DNA of 64,000 nt from Micromonospora chokoriensis (GCF_000718555.1 NZ_JOAN01000022.1:1-64000); one strand, 5' to 3'; positions 8,541-16,586 are shown, numbered from the stretch's first letter. Notes: generated by a model from the sequence alone, not told the origin. Made by a program: numbers and translations.

Positions 8541-9602
8541 CTAGCGGCCCGCCGGCTGGCCGGCCGGCGGTTGCCCGAAGACATTCTGGTCGACCCAATC
8601 CGCGCCGCTCTGCACCGCCTGGTCGATCTGGTCGCCGACCTGATCGCTGCCGGGGACGGAGAGCCCGCTGGTCAACGCGACGGTCCCCCAGGTGACGCCG
8701 TGGACGACCGAGTTCGGCACGTTCCACGGCAGGTTCGTCGCCCAGTCCCGGGCGATCACCCGGGCGCCGTCGGTGACCCCGTGCGCCCGCAGCGCGGCGG
8801 CCCGGTCGAGGTTGCCCATGTCGAACGGGGAACCGGACTTGCCCAGCTTGTAGGTGCCCTTCGTGGGGTCGAAGATCTTGTGGAACCACTTGTCGGCCTT
8901 GCCGGCGGCGTGCCGCTTGTCGGCGTACTTCTTGCCGGTGCGCAGCTTGTTCTGCAACGTGACCAGCTTGTCGAGGTGTGCCTGCAGCTTGCGCAGGTAC
9001 AGCATGACCCGCTGGAGCAGGCGAATGACCTTCTGCAGGTGCGCCGCCAGCGGCCGGATGATCTTCAGCGCCCGGGTGACCACGACCAAGGCCCTGGTCA
9101 CGGTCACGCCCACGCCGACCGCCCAGGACGCCCCCATCGTCACCGGGGCCATCAGCAACGCGGTCACCAGCGTGACCAGGAGGAAGTTCACGAACTCCAC
9201 GCAGAGGTCCACGAGCACGTCGTGCACCGTTTGCAGGCCGTCGGCGACACTGCGCAGGTACTCCGCGGTCGCGGCGAACTGCTCGGCGACGCCGAGGAGC
9301 TGCTGCTCCACCTCGGCCAACCGCTGCCCGTACGCCACACCGGAGGGTGAGCGCCACCCGGCCTGCGCGGACTCCCGGGCCCCGCGGTGCCCCTGCGCCA
9401 GGTCGCGCACCTGCGTGGCCAGCGCGTCCCACTCGGCGGCCTTCGCGCGCAGCACGGCGGGCTCTCCGTCGACCAGATCGACGAGCTGGATCAGCGGCCA
9501 GGCCAGCGTCCGGCAGACACTGTTGACGGCGTCCTCCACACCGGAGAGCGCGCTGTCGAGGCCGTTCCACAGCTGGACGGCGCTACCGGCCGGGCCGCTC
9601 AT
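8541..9602 (-). CDS. WXG100-like putative type VII secretion-associated protein
   Basis: A 353-residue protein whose first 120 residues are amphipathic helices with an AGWRSPSG turn (Trp83), resembling the WXG hairpin of ESX/type VII substrates. Residues about 130-180 are hydrophobic (LLVTLVTALLMAPVTMG) and could span or insert into membrane. Residues about 185-240 are a basic coiled-coil-like helix. The C-terminal 110 residues are globular, without a toxin motif I can name. Its start overlaps the upstream EspC-like gene as ATGA. It may be a secreted effector or a structural partner. Confidence 0.7.
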   Translation of the reverse strand: MSGPAGSAVQLWNGLDSALSGVEDAVNSVCRTLAWPLIQLVDLVDGEPAVLRAKAAEWDALATQVRDLAQGHRGARESAQAGWRSPSGVAYGQRLAEVEQQLLGVAEQFAATAEYLRSVADGLQTVHDVLVDLCVEFVNFLLVTLVTALLMAPVTMGASWAVGVGVTVTRALVVVTRALKIIRPLAAHLQKVIRLLQRVMLYLRKLQAHLDKLVTLQNKLRTGKKYADKRHAAGKADKWFHKIFDPTKGTYKLGKSGSPFDMGNLDRAAALRAHGVTDGARVIARDWATNLPWNVPNSVVHGVTWGTVALTSGLSVPGSDQVGDQIDQAVQSGADWVDQNVFGQPPAGQPAGR

Positions 9603-9931
9603 CCGGGCAGCCCCGACTGGATGGCCTTGAAACCGGAGTCGAGGTCCCGCTCGTTGAGCTCGTACGCCTCGACCGTGTCGGCAAGCGCCGTGGCGACCCG
9701 ACCGAACGCGGCATTCGCGGCGCCGAACAGCTCCTTGCCGCCGGTGACCTGCTCGGCGTACTTGGCGCGGAGCAGGTCGCTGGCGAACGGCAGGTGGCCG
9801 AAGGCCCCCGACGGCACGTCGCCGGCCGAGACGATCTGAGCCTCCAGGGCGGCGAGCGAACTGGCGACGTGCTTGGCGGCGGTCTCAAGTCGACGGAGCG
9901 CCTGCACGTCGACATCGATATCCGGCGGCAT
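9599..9931 (-). CDS. EspC/WXG100-like small protein
   Basis: A 110-residue, almost all-helical protein (DVDVQALRRLETAAKHVASSLAAL ... ALADTVEAYELNERDL). It has the size and pattern of type VII secretion target proteins (DUF2580/EspC-like) and lacks a signal peptide. The ATG at 9931 has GGGGGAGGAA seven bases upstream. It is the first gene of the minus-strand run leading to the WXG-like and PH-like genes and is divergent from the YbaB-like gene, with a 93-nt shared promoter spacer. Confidence 0.75.
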   Translation of the reverse strand: MPPDIDVDVQALRRLETAAKHVASSLAALEAQIVSAGDVPSGAFGHLPFASDLLRAKYAEQVTGGKELFGAANAAFGRVATALADTVEAYELNERDLDSGFKAIQSGLPG

Positions 9932-10024
9932 GCCGTTCCTCCCCCATGTGTCGAACGCACCGACGATACGATCTCCCGGCCGCCGGGCACCACCCGGTCG
10001 CACGATCCACGGGGGAGGAATCTC

Positions 10025-10444
10025 ATGACGGACCCGACGTCCGCCTTCGACGCGCTCGCCGGGCGGATCGCCGACATCGAGCGCCAGTTCGCGGGCCTCC
10101 ACGACGACCTGGACGAGCTGTCCGGCACCGCGACCGACGAGAGCGGGCTGGTCTCGGCGACCGTCGACGCCACCGGCGAGCTGACCGGCCTCACCCTCGC
10201 GCCCGCCGCCCTGCGCGCCGGCACGGAAGGGTTGGCCGAGTTGGTGCTCGACGCGTACCGGCAGGCCCGCGCCGCCGCCGCCGCGCACGTCGCCGAGCAC
10301 ACCGAGGGGTTGAACGTCACGCTCGGCGCGGGGCTCGGCGACCTGTTCGGCAAGCCGGGTGACTTCTCGGCGCTGGGCCGCCTGGAGGAGACCATCGCCC
10401 GGCTCGGGCGGCTCGACGACCGCCTGCCGGACGCGCCGGCGTGA
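10025..10444 (+). CDS. YbaB/EbfC-like protein
   Basis: A 139-residue protein with the YbaB/EbfC fold: an N-terminal helix, then a strand pair (SGLVSATVDATGELTGLTLAP), then a long helix (LAELVLDAYRQARAAAAAH). YbaB proteins are dimeric nucleoid-associated proteins. In actinomycetes such diverged copies are often found beside WXG/EspC-like genes, as here, and may act as chaperones rather than in DNA binding; that is inference. The ATG has GGGGAGGAA six bases upstream. Its stop overlaps the next start as GTGA. Confidence 0.8.
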   Translation: MTDPTSAFDALAGRIADIERQFAGLHDDLDELSGTATDESGLVSATVDATGELTGLTLAPAALRAGTEGLAELVLDAYRQARAAAAAHVAEHTEGLNVTLGAGLGDLFGKPGDFSALGRLEETIARLGRLDDRLPDAPA

Positions 10445-11319
10445 CGTCACCGACCTGGCCGGAGATCGTCGCTCGGCTGCGGGACGCCGTCGCCCGCTGT
10501 GACCGGGACACCGACCTGGAGCTCTCCGTCGGCCCGCGCGGGATCCGGCTGCTGGTGCGCCGCGAGGTGGTGCGGGCGTTCTGCCCCGGCTACGACGAGG
10601 CACGCCTGGCCGCGCTCGGCTGGCACCGCCCGACCGGCGACGGCAACTGGTGGTACGAGGCACTGCGCACTCCGGAGCAGGTGCAGCGGCTCAGTGCGTT
10701 CGTGGCCCGTACCGCCGCCGAGGTGTTGACCGACGAGCCCGGCGCGCTCACCTGCCGGGCACTGCCGCCGGCCGCGCTCCCCGGCCCGGCGGTGCCGGCC
10801 GCCCGCCCCGGCCCGGCAGTGCCGGCTGCGCTCCCCGGCCCAGCGGTGGGTGCGGCCTCCGCCCAGCCGGCGCTGAACGAGTCGGCACCGGTCGAGGTGA
10901 CCCAGGTCGAGGCGGCTCCGGCCGTCACGACACCCGCCGAGGCGGCGGAGCCGGCGGTGGTGGCGACGCTCGCCGCGGCCGTCGACCGGCGTGACCTGCC
11001 CGGCTACCTCGGCGTGCTGGCCGGCGCCACGGTGTGCGTCCCGCTGGCCGGGGAACCGGCGCCGGGTGCCGACTTCCCGTGGACGGTGCTCAGCGACGCG
11101 ACCGGCGCGCCGCTGCTGCCGGTCTTCACCTCGCCCCGGGCGCTCACCGCGTTCACCGGGGAGGGGGTGCCGTTCCTCGCGCTGCCCTGCGCCGAGCTGT
11201 TCGAGGACTGGCCGGACCCGTCCTGGGGGCTGGCGGTCGACCCGGGCAGCGCCCGGGCGGTAGCCCTGGCCGCGCCGGCCCTCGCCGCCCTACTAGCGGC
11301 AAACCTCCCCACCGCCTAG
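10441..11319 (+). CDS. TY-Chap-like / SseB-domain protein
   Basis: A 292-residue two-domain protein. Residues 1-95 resemble the small YbjN/type III chaperone fold (WWYEALRTPEQVQRL). Residues about 100-175 are a Pro/Ala/Val-rich linker with a repeated ALPGPAVPAA unit. Residues about 185-290 match the SseB N-terminal domain (LSDATGAPLLPVFTSPRALTAF, PCAELFEDWPDPSWGLAVDPGSA). The GTG start overlaps the YbaB-like stop (GTGA). Both flanking domains are chaperone-like, which supports a role in handling the WXG-type proteins encoded divergently. Confidence 0.78.
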   Translation: MTSPTWPEIVARLRDAVARCDRDTDLELSVGPRGIRLLVRREVVRAFCPGYDEARLAALGWHRPTGDGNWWYEALRTPEQVQRLSAFVARTAAEVLTDEPGALTCRALPPAALPGPAVPAARPGPAVPAALPGPAVGAASAQPALNESAPVEVTQVEAAPAVTTPAEAAEPAVVATLAAAVDRRDLPGYLGVLAGATVCVPLAGEPAPGADFPWTVLSDATGAPLLPVFTSPRALTAFTGEGVPFLALPCAELFEDWPDPSWGLAVDPGSARAVALAAPALAALLAANLPTA

Positions 11320-11324
11320 TCGCG

Positions 11325-11584
11325 GACTGCCTCGACGGATCGTCGCTGGCCTTGGCCCCCGGCAGCACCGACCTGGTCACCCAATTCGGTCTGCTCGGCC
11401 TCGCCGAGACCCCAGAGCACTTCCTCGACGCCTGGCGCAGGGCGCACGTCCCGCTCGCCCCGGGCGGCTAGTGCGCCGGCGCGAACTGGGTTCCCGAGCC
11501 GTCCCGCCAAGCCGGCCGGGTCACGCTGACGGAGGGCCGCTACCGTCGCGCGTTCGCCGATGCCGGCATCCACCTCAACGGTCG
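11325..11584 (+). pseudogene. Remnant of an unidentified gene with an in-frame stop
   Basis: One reading frame keeps protein-like sequence on both sides of a TAG at 11469-11471. Before it is FLDAWRRAHVPLAPGG; after it is ANWVPEPSRQAGRVTLTEG and then RYRRAFADAGIHLNG. No start or ribosome site is visible, and the frame runs into the 3' end of the tetR gene. I read it as the decayed C-terminal part of a lost gene. The family is not recognised. Confidence 0.35.
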
Positions 11585-12204
11585 AGTTCCGCGTTTGCCG
11601 CGCCCGGCTGTTCCTGGCCGGGTGGTGCCCCCGGCTGCCCCTGGCCTGCCTTGCTGACCAGCGCGTCCAGCAGTGCGGGTGTCACAGGTTCACCCGTCAC
11701 GAGCACCCGGAAGTGGATCGGCCCGACCGCCTGGTCGACGAGGAGGTCGACGTCGGCCTCGGCGGGCAGCTCGCCCCGTGCCGCTGCCCGGTCGAACGGC
11801 ACTCGGTCGCGGGCGCGCAGCTGCGGCAGAACCTCCGCGCGCAGCCGGGCGGCCAGCTCCGGATCATGCTGGGCCTGACCGACCAGGGCCCGGAACACCG
11901 CGCCCGAGTCGGACACCTCGAGGAAGCGGACCAGCTCGTCGAGGTGGGCGCGCAGGTCGGTGCGGAAGGCGCCGGTGTCGGGCAGCGTGAGCTCCTGGGC
12001 GCTGTCGGCGGTGAACGCGTCGACCAGGATGTCGGTCTTGGAACGCCACCACCGGTAGATCGTCTGCTTGGCGACGCCGGCCCGGGATGCGATGCCCTCG
12101 ATGGTGACCTTGGCGTAGCCGATCTCGGCGACGAGGTCGTCCGCCGCCTGGAGCACGGCCTCGCGGGCCGCCTCGCTCCGGCCGTGCCGGTTGCCGCGAT
12201 GCAT
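11575..12204 (-). CDS. TetR/AcrR family transcriptional regulator
   Basis: A 209-residue repressor-type regulator. The N-terminal helix-turn-helix spans about residues 15-60 (AKVTIEGIASRAGVAKQTIYRWW). The rest is a ligand-binding helical domain of the TetR_C type, with a low-complexity Pro/Gly/Gln tail. The ATG at 12204 has GAAGGAG nearby. It is divergent from a methyltransferase gene. The spacer contains a perfect 22-bp palindrome, the obvious operator, so it probably represses both itself and the methyltransferase. The ligand is unknown. Confidence 0.93.
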   Translation of the reverse strand: MHRGNRHGRSEAAREAVLQAADDLVAEIGYAKVTIEGIASRAGVAKQTIYRWWRSKTDILVDAFTADSAQELTLPDTGAFRTDLRAHLDELVRFLEVSDSGAVFRALVGQAQHDPELAARLRAEVLPQLRARDRVPFDRAAARGELPAEADVDLLVDQAVGPIHFRVLVTGEPVTPALLDALVSKAGQGQPGAPPGQEQPGAANAELDR

Positions 12205-12278
12205 CAGGCGCTCCTTCCCGTGGGACGTCTTTCCCGTGCGAAGTCCAAGTCTTCCGAGACGTTACAAGATCCGGGACT

Positions 12279-12306
12279 TTGCTAGACGCAACGTTGCGTC
12301 TAGTCT
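12279..12306 (+). promoter_or_regulatory. Promoter of the methyltransferase gene
   Basis: TTGCTA (12279-12284) and TAGTCT (12301-12306) are 16 nt apart. The ATG follows 7 nt after the -10 with no ribosome site, so the transcript is probably leaderless. The operator palindrome covers the spacer and part of both hexamers. Confidence 0.5.
12282..12303. promoter_or_regulatory. Perfect 22-bp palindromic TetR operator
   Basis: CTAGACGCAAC is followed immediately by its exact complement in inverted order. It lies between the divergent TetR and methyltransferase genes and overlaps the methyltransferase promoter, where bound repressor would block RNA polymerase. Confidence 0.85.
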
Positions 12307-12313
12307 ATCCGTC

Positions 12314-12958
12314 ATGACGACGACACTGCACGACCCCGCCGTCCGCGACCTGATCGCCCGGTTGTTCACCGAGGCCGAGCGCGACGATGAGCGCTCGCCG
12401 GGCCGACCCGCACCCACCCTCACCCCCCAGGAACGCTCCGACCTGCTCGAAGACGTCTACATGCCGATCTCGGCTCGCGGCGGCGACCTGCTCTACGCCC
12501 TGGTCCGCGCGGCCCGACCGCAGACGGTGGTCGAGTTCGGCACCTCGTACGGAATCTCGACGCTCTACCTCGCCGCAGCCGTGCGCGACAACGGGATCGG
12601 GCACGTCACCACGACCGAGCTCAGCGCGACCAAGGTCAAGGCGGCCCGCGCCAATATCGAGGCGGCCGGGTTCAGCGACCTCGTGACAGTGCTCGAGGGA
12701 GACGCGCTGACCACCCTCGGCACGGTCGGCGGCCCGATCGGCCTGGCGCTGCTCGACGGCTGGAAGGAGATGTGCCTGCCCGTCCTGCGCCTGATCGAGG
12801 ACCGGCTCGCCCCGGGCGCCCTGGTCGTCGGCGACGACTCCACGTTCGGGTCGATGAGCGACTACGTGACCTACGTCCGAGACCCGGGCAACGGCTACGT
12901 CAGCATCGACTTCCCGGTCGAGGATGGCATGGAGCTCAGCTGCTGGACGGGCCGCTGA
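12314..12958 (+). CDS. Class I SAM-dependent (O-)methyltransferase
   Basis: A 214-residue cytoplasmic methyltransferase. The SAM-binding motif I is TVVEFGTSYGISTLYL at residues 71-86, followed by TTELSATKVKAARANIEAAG and the late acidic loop GALVVGDDSTFG. Size and order resemble small-molecule O-methyltransferases. The ATG at 12314 was chosen over upstream in-frame starts because it lies exactly downstream of the operator and -10 element. Regulation by the divergent TetR protein suggests induction by a small molecule. Confidence 0.88.
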   Translation: MTTTLHDPAVRDLIARLFTEAERDDERSPGRPAPTLTPQERSDLLEDVYMPISARGGDLLYALVRAARPQTVVEFGTSYGISTLYLAAAVRDNGIGHVTTTELSATKVKAARANIEAAGFSDLVTVLEGDALTTLGTVGGPIGLALLDGWKEMCLPVLRLIEDRLAPGALVVGDDSTFGSMSDYVTYVRDPGNGYVSIDFPVEDGMELSCWTGR

Positions 12959-13182
12959 TCGAAGAGGTCAGACTGAGCAGGTTGCCGCCGGGTCGTCAGC
13001 GGGCCGGGGCGAGATGCTTCGCCGCAACTCCTCGACTCTCAGCAGCGCGTCAGCACCGGTCACGCCTGATGATCCCGCCGGTGCGTCACCCGACCAGTCG
13101 ATTCAAGATCGGCAGGACAGGCCCTACCCCCACCCCTTCCCACCCCTTCCACCCCACCCGGGACGACGCACCACACTGCCTC

Positions 13183-13258
13183 GCCGATCAGGGAGTTGTG
13201 GTGGGCAACAAAGCACCCGTTGACCTGCCAATCCGGGCACCGTAACTCCATGATCGGC
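13183..13258. repeat. Dispersed palindrome family B, copy 2
   Basis: GATC-to-GATC span 13186-13255 (70 nt). The left arm CCGATCAGGGAGTTGTGGTG pairs with a right arm ending CGTAACTCCATGATCGG, with three mismatches. It matches the arms of the copy at 157-237, but the loop is different. Confidence 0.8.
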
Positions 13259-13271
13259 GGGACCAGCACGC

Positions 13272-13337
13272 GATCTTGCACTTACTGTCGCGGCATAGGG
13301 GGCATTTCACGCATTCGGCGACCGAAACTGCAAGATC
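13272..13337 (+). repeat. Dispersed palindrome family A, copy 2
   Basis: A 66-nt element in the same direction as copy 1. The left arm is GATCTTGCACTTACTGTCG and the right arm ends CGAAACTGCAAGATC. It lies 16 nt after the family B element. Confidence 0.8.
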
Positions 13338-13444
13338 GGCGCGGCGGGGGCCCGGGGCGGGGCGGGGCGAACAGCCTGCGGCGGTCTTGTTGGTCACTCT
13401 GACGGGGGTGGCGAAGGGGCGCTGGGCTGGGCAGCATGGGTGGC

Positions 13445-13636
13445 ATGGACTACGAGTACGCGCCGCTGCGGCTGCCGCCGAACGTCGACCGGTTGACCGC
13501 CGCGGCGCAGTTGGCGATCCAGGCGGAGTTCTCCGGATGGGAGTTGGCCCGGGTGCGGTTGTACCGGGACGGCACGCGGCAGGTGGTGCTGCGTCGTCGG
13601 CGGGTCAACCAACCGCAGCCAGGTCTGTCGTACTGA
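13445..13636 (+). CDS. DUF5703 family protein
   Basis: A 63-residue conserved actinobacterial protein of unknown role. It has the characteristic MDYEYAPLRLPPNVDR start, a helix (AAAQLAIQAEFSGWELARV) and a basic strand (RQVVLRRRR). I chose the second of two close ATGs because the family starts MDYEY; the ATG at 13436 is the alternative. It is normally found near the M20 peptidase and mshC block, which fits this neighbourhood. A bidirectional hairpin terminator follows. Confidence 0.82.
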   Translation: MDYEYAPLRLPPNVDRLTAAAQLAIQAEFSGWELARVRLYRDGTRQVVLRRRRVNQPQPGLSY

Positions 13637-13646
13637 CGACCGAGCG

Positions 13647-13682
13647 GTGCCGCCCGGGGCCGGAGTCGGCCCCGGGCGGCAC
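13647..13682. terminator. Bidirectional hairpin terminator
   Basis: A perfect 16-bp stem, GTGCCGCCCGGGGCCG and its complement, has a 4-nt GAGT loop. It lies between convergent genes ending at 13636 and 13692. Confidence 0.85.
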
Positions 13683-13691
13683 CCGGCACAC

Positions 13692-14354
13692 CTAGTGCTG
13701 GTGCCCGGCGTGGTCGTGGTCGTCGTCGAGCTCCAGGAACGGGTGCTCGTCGAGCCGGCCGACCAGCCGGTCGTCGGCCGCCGGCTGGAACGGGCCGACC
13801 GCGTCGTCGTCGTCGAACGACTCCAGGTCGACCGGGGTGCCGACCTCGCTGACCATGACCACCCCGTCGAGCGGTTCCAACTCGGGGACGTCCAACGCGC
13901 CGAGTGAGCCGTCGCCGCTCTGCAGCAGCTCCAGCACCGCCTCGCCGACGCCCTCCACGGGTGCCGGCTCGTCGCCCTCCGGGGTGCCCTCGCGGCGGGC
14001 CGCCTCGGCCACCCGCAGCAGCGCGGAGATGCTCGGCACCCGGTAGTCACGGCGCTGGCGCACCGAGATCACGTGGGGGTGCGGGTCGCTGGCCTCGGCA
14101 CCCTCACCGCTGCCGAAACGCTCGTCGGCCTCGTCCGGGTCGATCGAGTCGACGTCCCAGGGCGTCACCTCGCCGAAGGCGTCGAGCAGCCGCTCGTCGT
14201 ACGCGAAGGAGGCGTTGTTCAACGCCACGTACGCCTGCCAGACGTCGTCGTCGTCGACGCGACCCTGTGCGGCACGGACGGCGGCCAGGTGGTGGCGGGC
14301 CGCTTCGATCACGCGCTCGAGAGCGGCGTCCAGCTCACCGTGCTGGTCGGTCAT
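13692..14354 (-). CDS. Acidic conserved hypothetical protein
   Basis: A 220-residue protein I cannot assign. The first 70 residues are helical (LDAALERVIEAARHHLAAVRAAQGR). The rest is strongly acidic with several Asp runs, ending in DDDHDHAGHQH, which could bind a divalent metal. The ATG at 14354 has AAGGGA upstream; a GTG six codons earlier is less likely. It lies just downstream of the M20 peptidase gene on the same strand and may be co-transcribed with it. Confidence 0.7.
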   Translation of the reverse strand: MTDQHGELDAALERVIEAARHHLAAVRAAQGRVDDDDVWQAYVALNNASFAYDERLLDAFGEVTPWDVDSIDPDEADERFGSGEGAEASDPHPHVISVRQRRDYRVPSISALLRVAEAARREGTPEGDEPAPVEGVGEAVLELLQSGDGSLGALDVPELEPLDGVVMVSEVGTPVDLESFDDDDAVGPFQPAADDRLVGRLDEHPFLELDDDHDHAGHQH

Positions 14355-14411
14355 GTGGGGCAGTCCCTTCACGATGGGGAGGTTGCGTGCCGGCGGCGAC
14401 GCCGGACACGA

Positions 14412-15740
14412 CTAACAGGTGCGGAGGAACCGGTCCAGAACCCGCACGCCGAACTGTAGTCCGTCCACCGGAACGCGCTCGTCGATGCCGTGGAACAACG
14501 CCGAGAAGTTCAGGTCGGCGGGCAGCCGGAGCGGGGCGAATCCAAAGCAGCGGATGCCGAGCTGCGAGAAAGCCTTGGCGTCGGTGCCGCCGGAGAGCAT
14601 GTACGGGACGGGCCGCGCCCCTGGGTCCTCCGCGCGCAGGGCCGCGGACATGGCCTCGACCAGGTCACCGTCGAAGGTGGTCTCCAGCGCCGGCTGCCGC
14701 TGGACGTACTCGATCGCGATGTCCGGGCCGACCAGCTCGCGCAGCTGCCGCTCCAGCAGCTCGGACTGGCCGGGCAGGCTGCGGCAGTCGATGGTGGCGG
14801 TGGCCCGGCCGGGGATGACGTTGTCCTTGTAGCCGGCGCTCAACCGGGTCGGGTTGGCGGTGTTGCGGATGGTCGCGCCGATGATGTTGGCGATCGGGCC
14901 GAGCTTGGCGATGGCCGCCTCCGGGTCGTCCGGGTCCAACTCGATGCCGAGCAGGTCGGAGACCTCGGTCAGGAAGGCCCGCACGGTGTCGGTGACCACC
15001 ACCGGGAAGCGGTGTCGGCCGATCCGGGCGACCGCCTCGGCGAGCGCGGTGACCGCGTTGTCGTCGTGCATCATCGAGCCGTGCCCGGGGCGGCCCTTGG
15101 CGTGCAGCCGCAGCCAGTCGATGCCCTTCTCGGCGGTCTCGATGAGGTAGAGCCGCTGGCTGTCGTTGACCGAGTAGGAGAAGCCGCCGACCTCACCGAT
15201 CGCCTCGGTGCAGCCGTCGAAGAGGCCGCGGTGGTTGTCCACCAGGAAGCGCGCGCCGTAGTCGCTGCCCGCCTCCTCGTCGGCGGTGTACGCGAGCACG
15301 ATGTCGCGCGGGGGGCGTACGCCGGTGCGCTGCCAGTGGCGGACCACGGCGAGCACCATCGCGTCGAAGTCCTTCATGTCGATCGCGCCGCGGCCCCACA
15401 GGTAGCCGTCGCGCAGCTCGCCGGAGAACGGGTGCACCGACCACTCGTCGGCGTCGGCGGGCACCACGTCAAGGTGGCCGTGCACGAGCAGGGCGCCCCG
15501 GCTCGGGTCGGTGCCCGGGATGCGGGCCACCACGTTCGCCCGGCCCGGCGCGGACTCGTGCAGGACGGACTCCAGGCCCACCTCGGCGAGCTTCTCCGCC
15601 ACGTACTCGGCGGCACGGCGCTCGCCGACGCTGGTGTCGTTGTCACCGGTGTTGGTGGTGTCGATGCGCAGCAGGTCGCGGCAGAGATCCACTACCTCTG
15701 CGGTGGGGTCGGGTCGGGCGGAGGCGGCATCGCTCGTCAT
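14412..15740 (-). CDS. M20 family metallopeptidase
   Basis: A 442-residue di-zinc hydrolase of the M20/ArgE/DapE/CPG2 superfamily. Ligands and catalytic residues are visible: HGHLDVVP (His89, Asp91), WGRGAIDMKD (Asp121) and the TADEEAG pair Glu155-Glu156. An SGGTDAKAF late motif and a C-terminal ligand in LFHGIDE follow. The dimerisation insert lies between. The true substrate is unknown, perhaps an N-acyl amino acid or dipeptide. The ATG at 15740 has AAGAGG just upstream. It is divergent from the hemerythrin-like gene. Confidence 0.93.
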   Translation of the reverse strand: MTSDAASARPDPTAEVVDLCRDLLRIDTTNTGDNDTSVGERRAAEYVAEKLAEVGLESVLHESAPGRANVVARIPGTDPSRGALLVHGHLDVVPADADEWSVHPFSGELRDGYLWGRGAIDMKDFDAMVLAVVRHWQRTGVRPPRDIVLAYTADEEAGSDYGARFLVDNHRGLFDGCTEAIGEVGGFSYSVNDSQRLYLIETAEKGIDWLRLHAKGRPGHGSMMHDDNAVTALAEAVARIGRHRFPVVVTDTVRAFLTEVSDLLGIELDPDDPEAAIAKLGPIANIIGATIRNTANPTRLSAGYKDNVIPGRATATIDCRSLPGQSELLERQLRELVGPDIAIEYVQRQPALETTFDGDLVEAMSAALRAEDPGARPVPYMLSGGTDAKAFSQLGIRCFGFAPLRLPADLNFSALFHGIDERVPVDGLQFGVRVLDRFLRTC

Positions 15741-15803
15741 CGCCTCTTCATACCAGCCCGGGCTGGTCGACCGGCCGGCGCGGGTGGACGCATCGACGGG
15801 CCG

Positions 15804-15829
15804 GTTTCGTCGTGACCGCGTTCGGGTAT
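15804..15829 (+). promoter_or_regulatory. SigB/SigF-type promoter of the hemerythrin-like gene
   Basis: GTTT, a 16-nt spacer and GGGTAT match the actinobacterial SigB/SigF consensus. The -10 is 61 nt upstream of the ATG. Confidence 0.65.
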
Positions 15830-15889
15830 CGCCGCCCACGACCGTACGTCCCCTGCCGGAGCTTCCGCCCGCCAGTCGAGGAGGGCACT

Positions 15890-16498
15890 ATGTCCGCCGT
15901 TCCCCTGCCGCCGCTGCCACCCGCGCCCGCACCCGAGGAGGGCTACCGACCCACCGGTCGCAGCATCGCCGACATCGTCGATCGGGAGCACCAGCAACTG
16001 CTGGCACTGCTGGACCAGCTGACCGGCCCGGCCACCTCGCCGCAGGCGGGGCTGCCGGTGCTCACCGCCGCGCTGTCGCGGCACCTGTCCGCCGAGGAAC
16101 AGTATCTGCTGCCGGCGGTACGCGCGGCGCTGCCGACGACCGCCGAGCGGGTGGACGCGGAGATCAACGCCGACGCCGCCCTGTTGGGCACCCTGAAGGG
16201 GTTGACCGACGAGGCGCTGACCGAGGTCGCCGAGCGGGTCCGCCGGCATGTCGACGGGGTGGGTGGGCTGCTCACCGAGCTGCGCGCGGTCGCGACCGAG
16301 GAGGAGCTGATCCGGCTGGGCAACCGGCTGGAGATCGCCGAGGAGGCCGCGCCGACCCGACCGCACCCGGGCACCCCGGCCACCCCTCCGTGGAACCGAA
16401 TCGTGGAGCCGGCGGTCGGGGTGGTGGACAAGGTCCTCGACGCGGTGACCGGGCGGCCGACGTACCTGGCGGACCTGCCAGAGCCACCGCGCGACTAG
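15890..16498 (+). CDS. Hemerythrin HHE-domain protein
   Basis: A 202-residue protein with a four-helix HHE cation-binding core after a Pro-rich N-terminus. Candidate iron ligands are His34 (DREHQQLL), His65 and Glu69/70 (RHLSAEEQYLLP) and His120 (RRHVDGV). Such proteins sense or store oxygen, iron or reactive species. A C-terminal 50-residue tail ends YLADLPEPPRD. The ATG has GAGGAGG upstream. The SigB/F-type promoter suggests general-stress control. Confidence 0.85.
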   Translation: MSAVPLPPLPPAPAPEEGYRPTGRSIADIVDREHQQLLALLDQLTGPATSPQAGLPVLTAALSRHLSAEEQYLLPAVRAALPTTAERVDAEINADAALLGTLKGLTDEALTEVAERVRRHVDGVGGLLTELRAVATEEELIRLGNRLEIAEEAAPTRPHPGTPATPPWNRIVEPAVGVVDKVLDAVTGRPTYLADLPEPPRD

Positions 16499-16586
16499 GG
16501 AGCAGCGGCGACACCGAGAATGCATTCATTATCACCGATCCACTCGGGCTATTCCGCCGGCTGACACGTAGTCCTACCGTCACCCT

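Larger units (their letters stand above)
12959..13444. other. Gene-free spacer with two palindromes and C/G tracts
   Basis: No convincing coding frame or RNA gene is present. From left to right it holds unremarkable sequence, a C-rich stretch at about 13120-13160 made of CCCC runs, the family B and family A palindromes, and a G-rich stretch at about 13342-13369. The order mirrors the left end of the window. Confidence 0.7.

Noticed and set aside
8527..9570. In-frame N-terminal extension of the 301-residue protein
   Set aside because: It overlaps the WXG-like gene in another frame, and the ATG at 8526 has a strong ribosome site.
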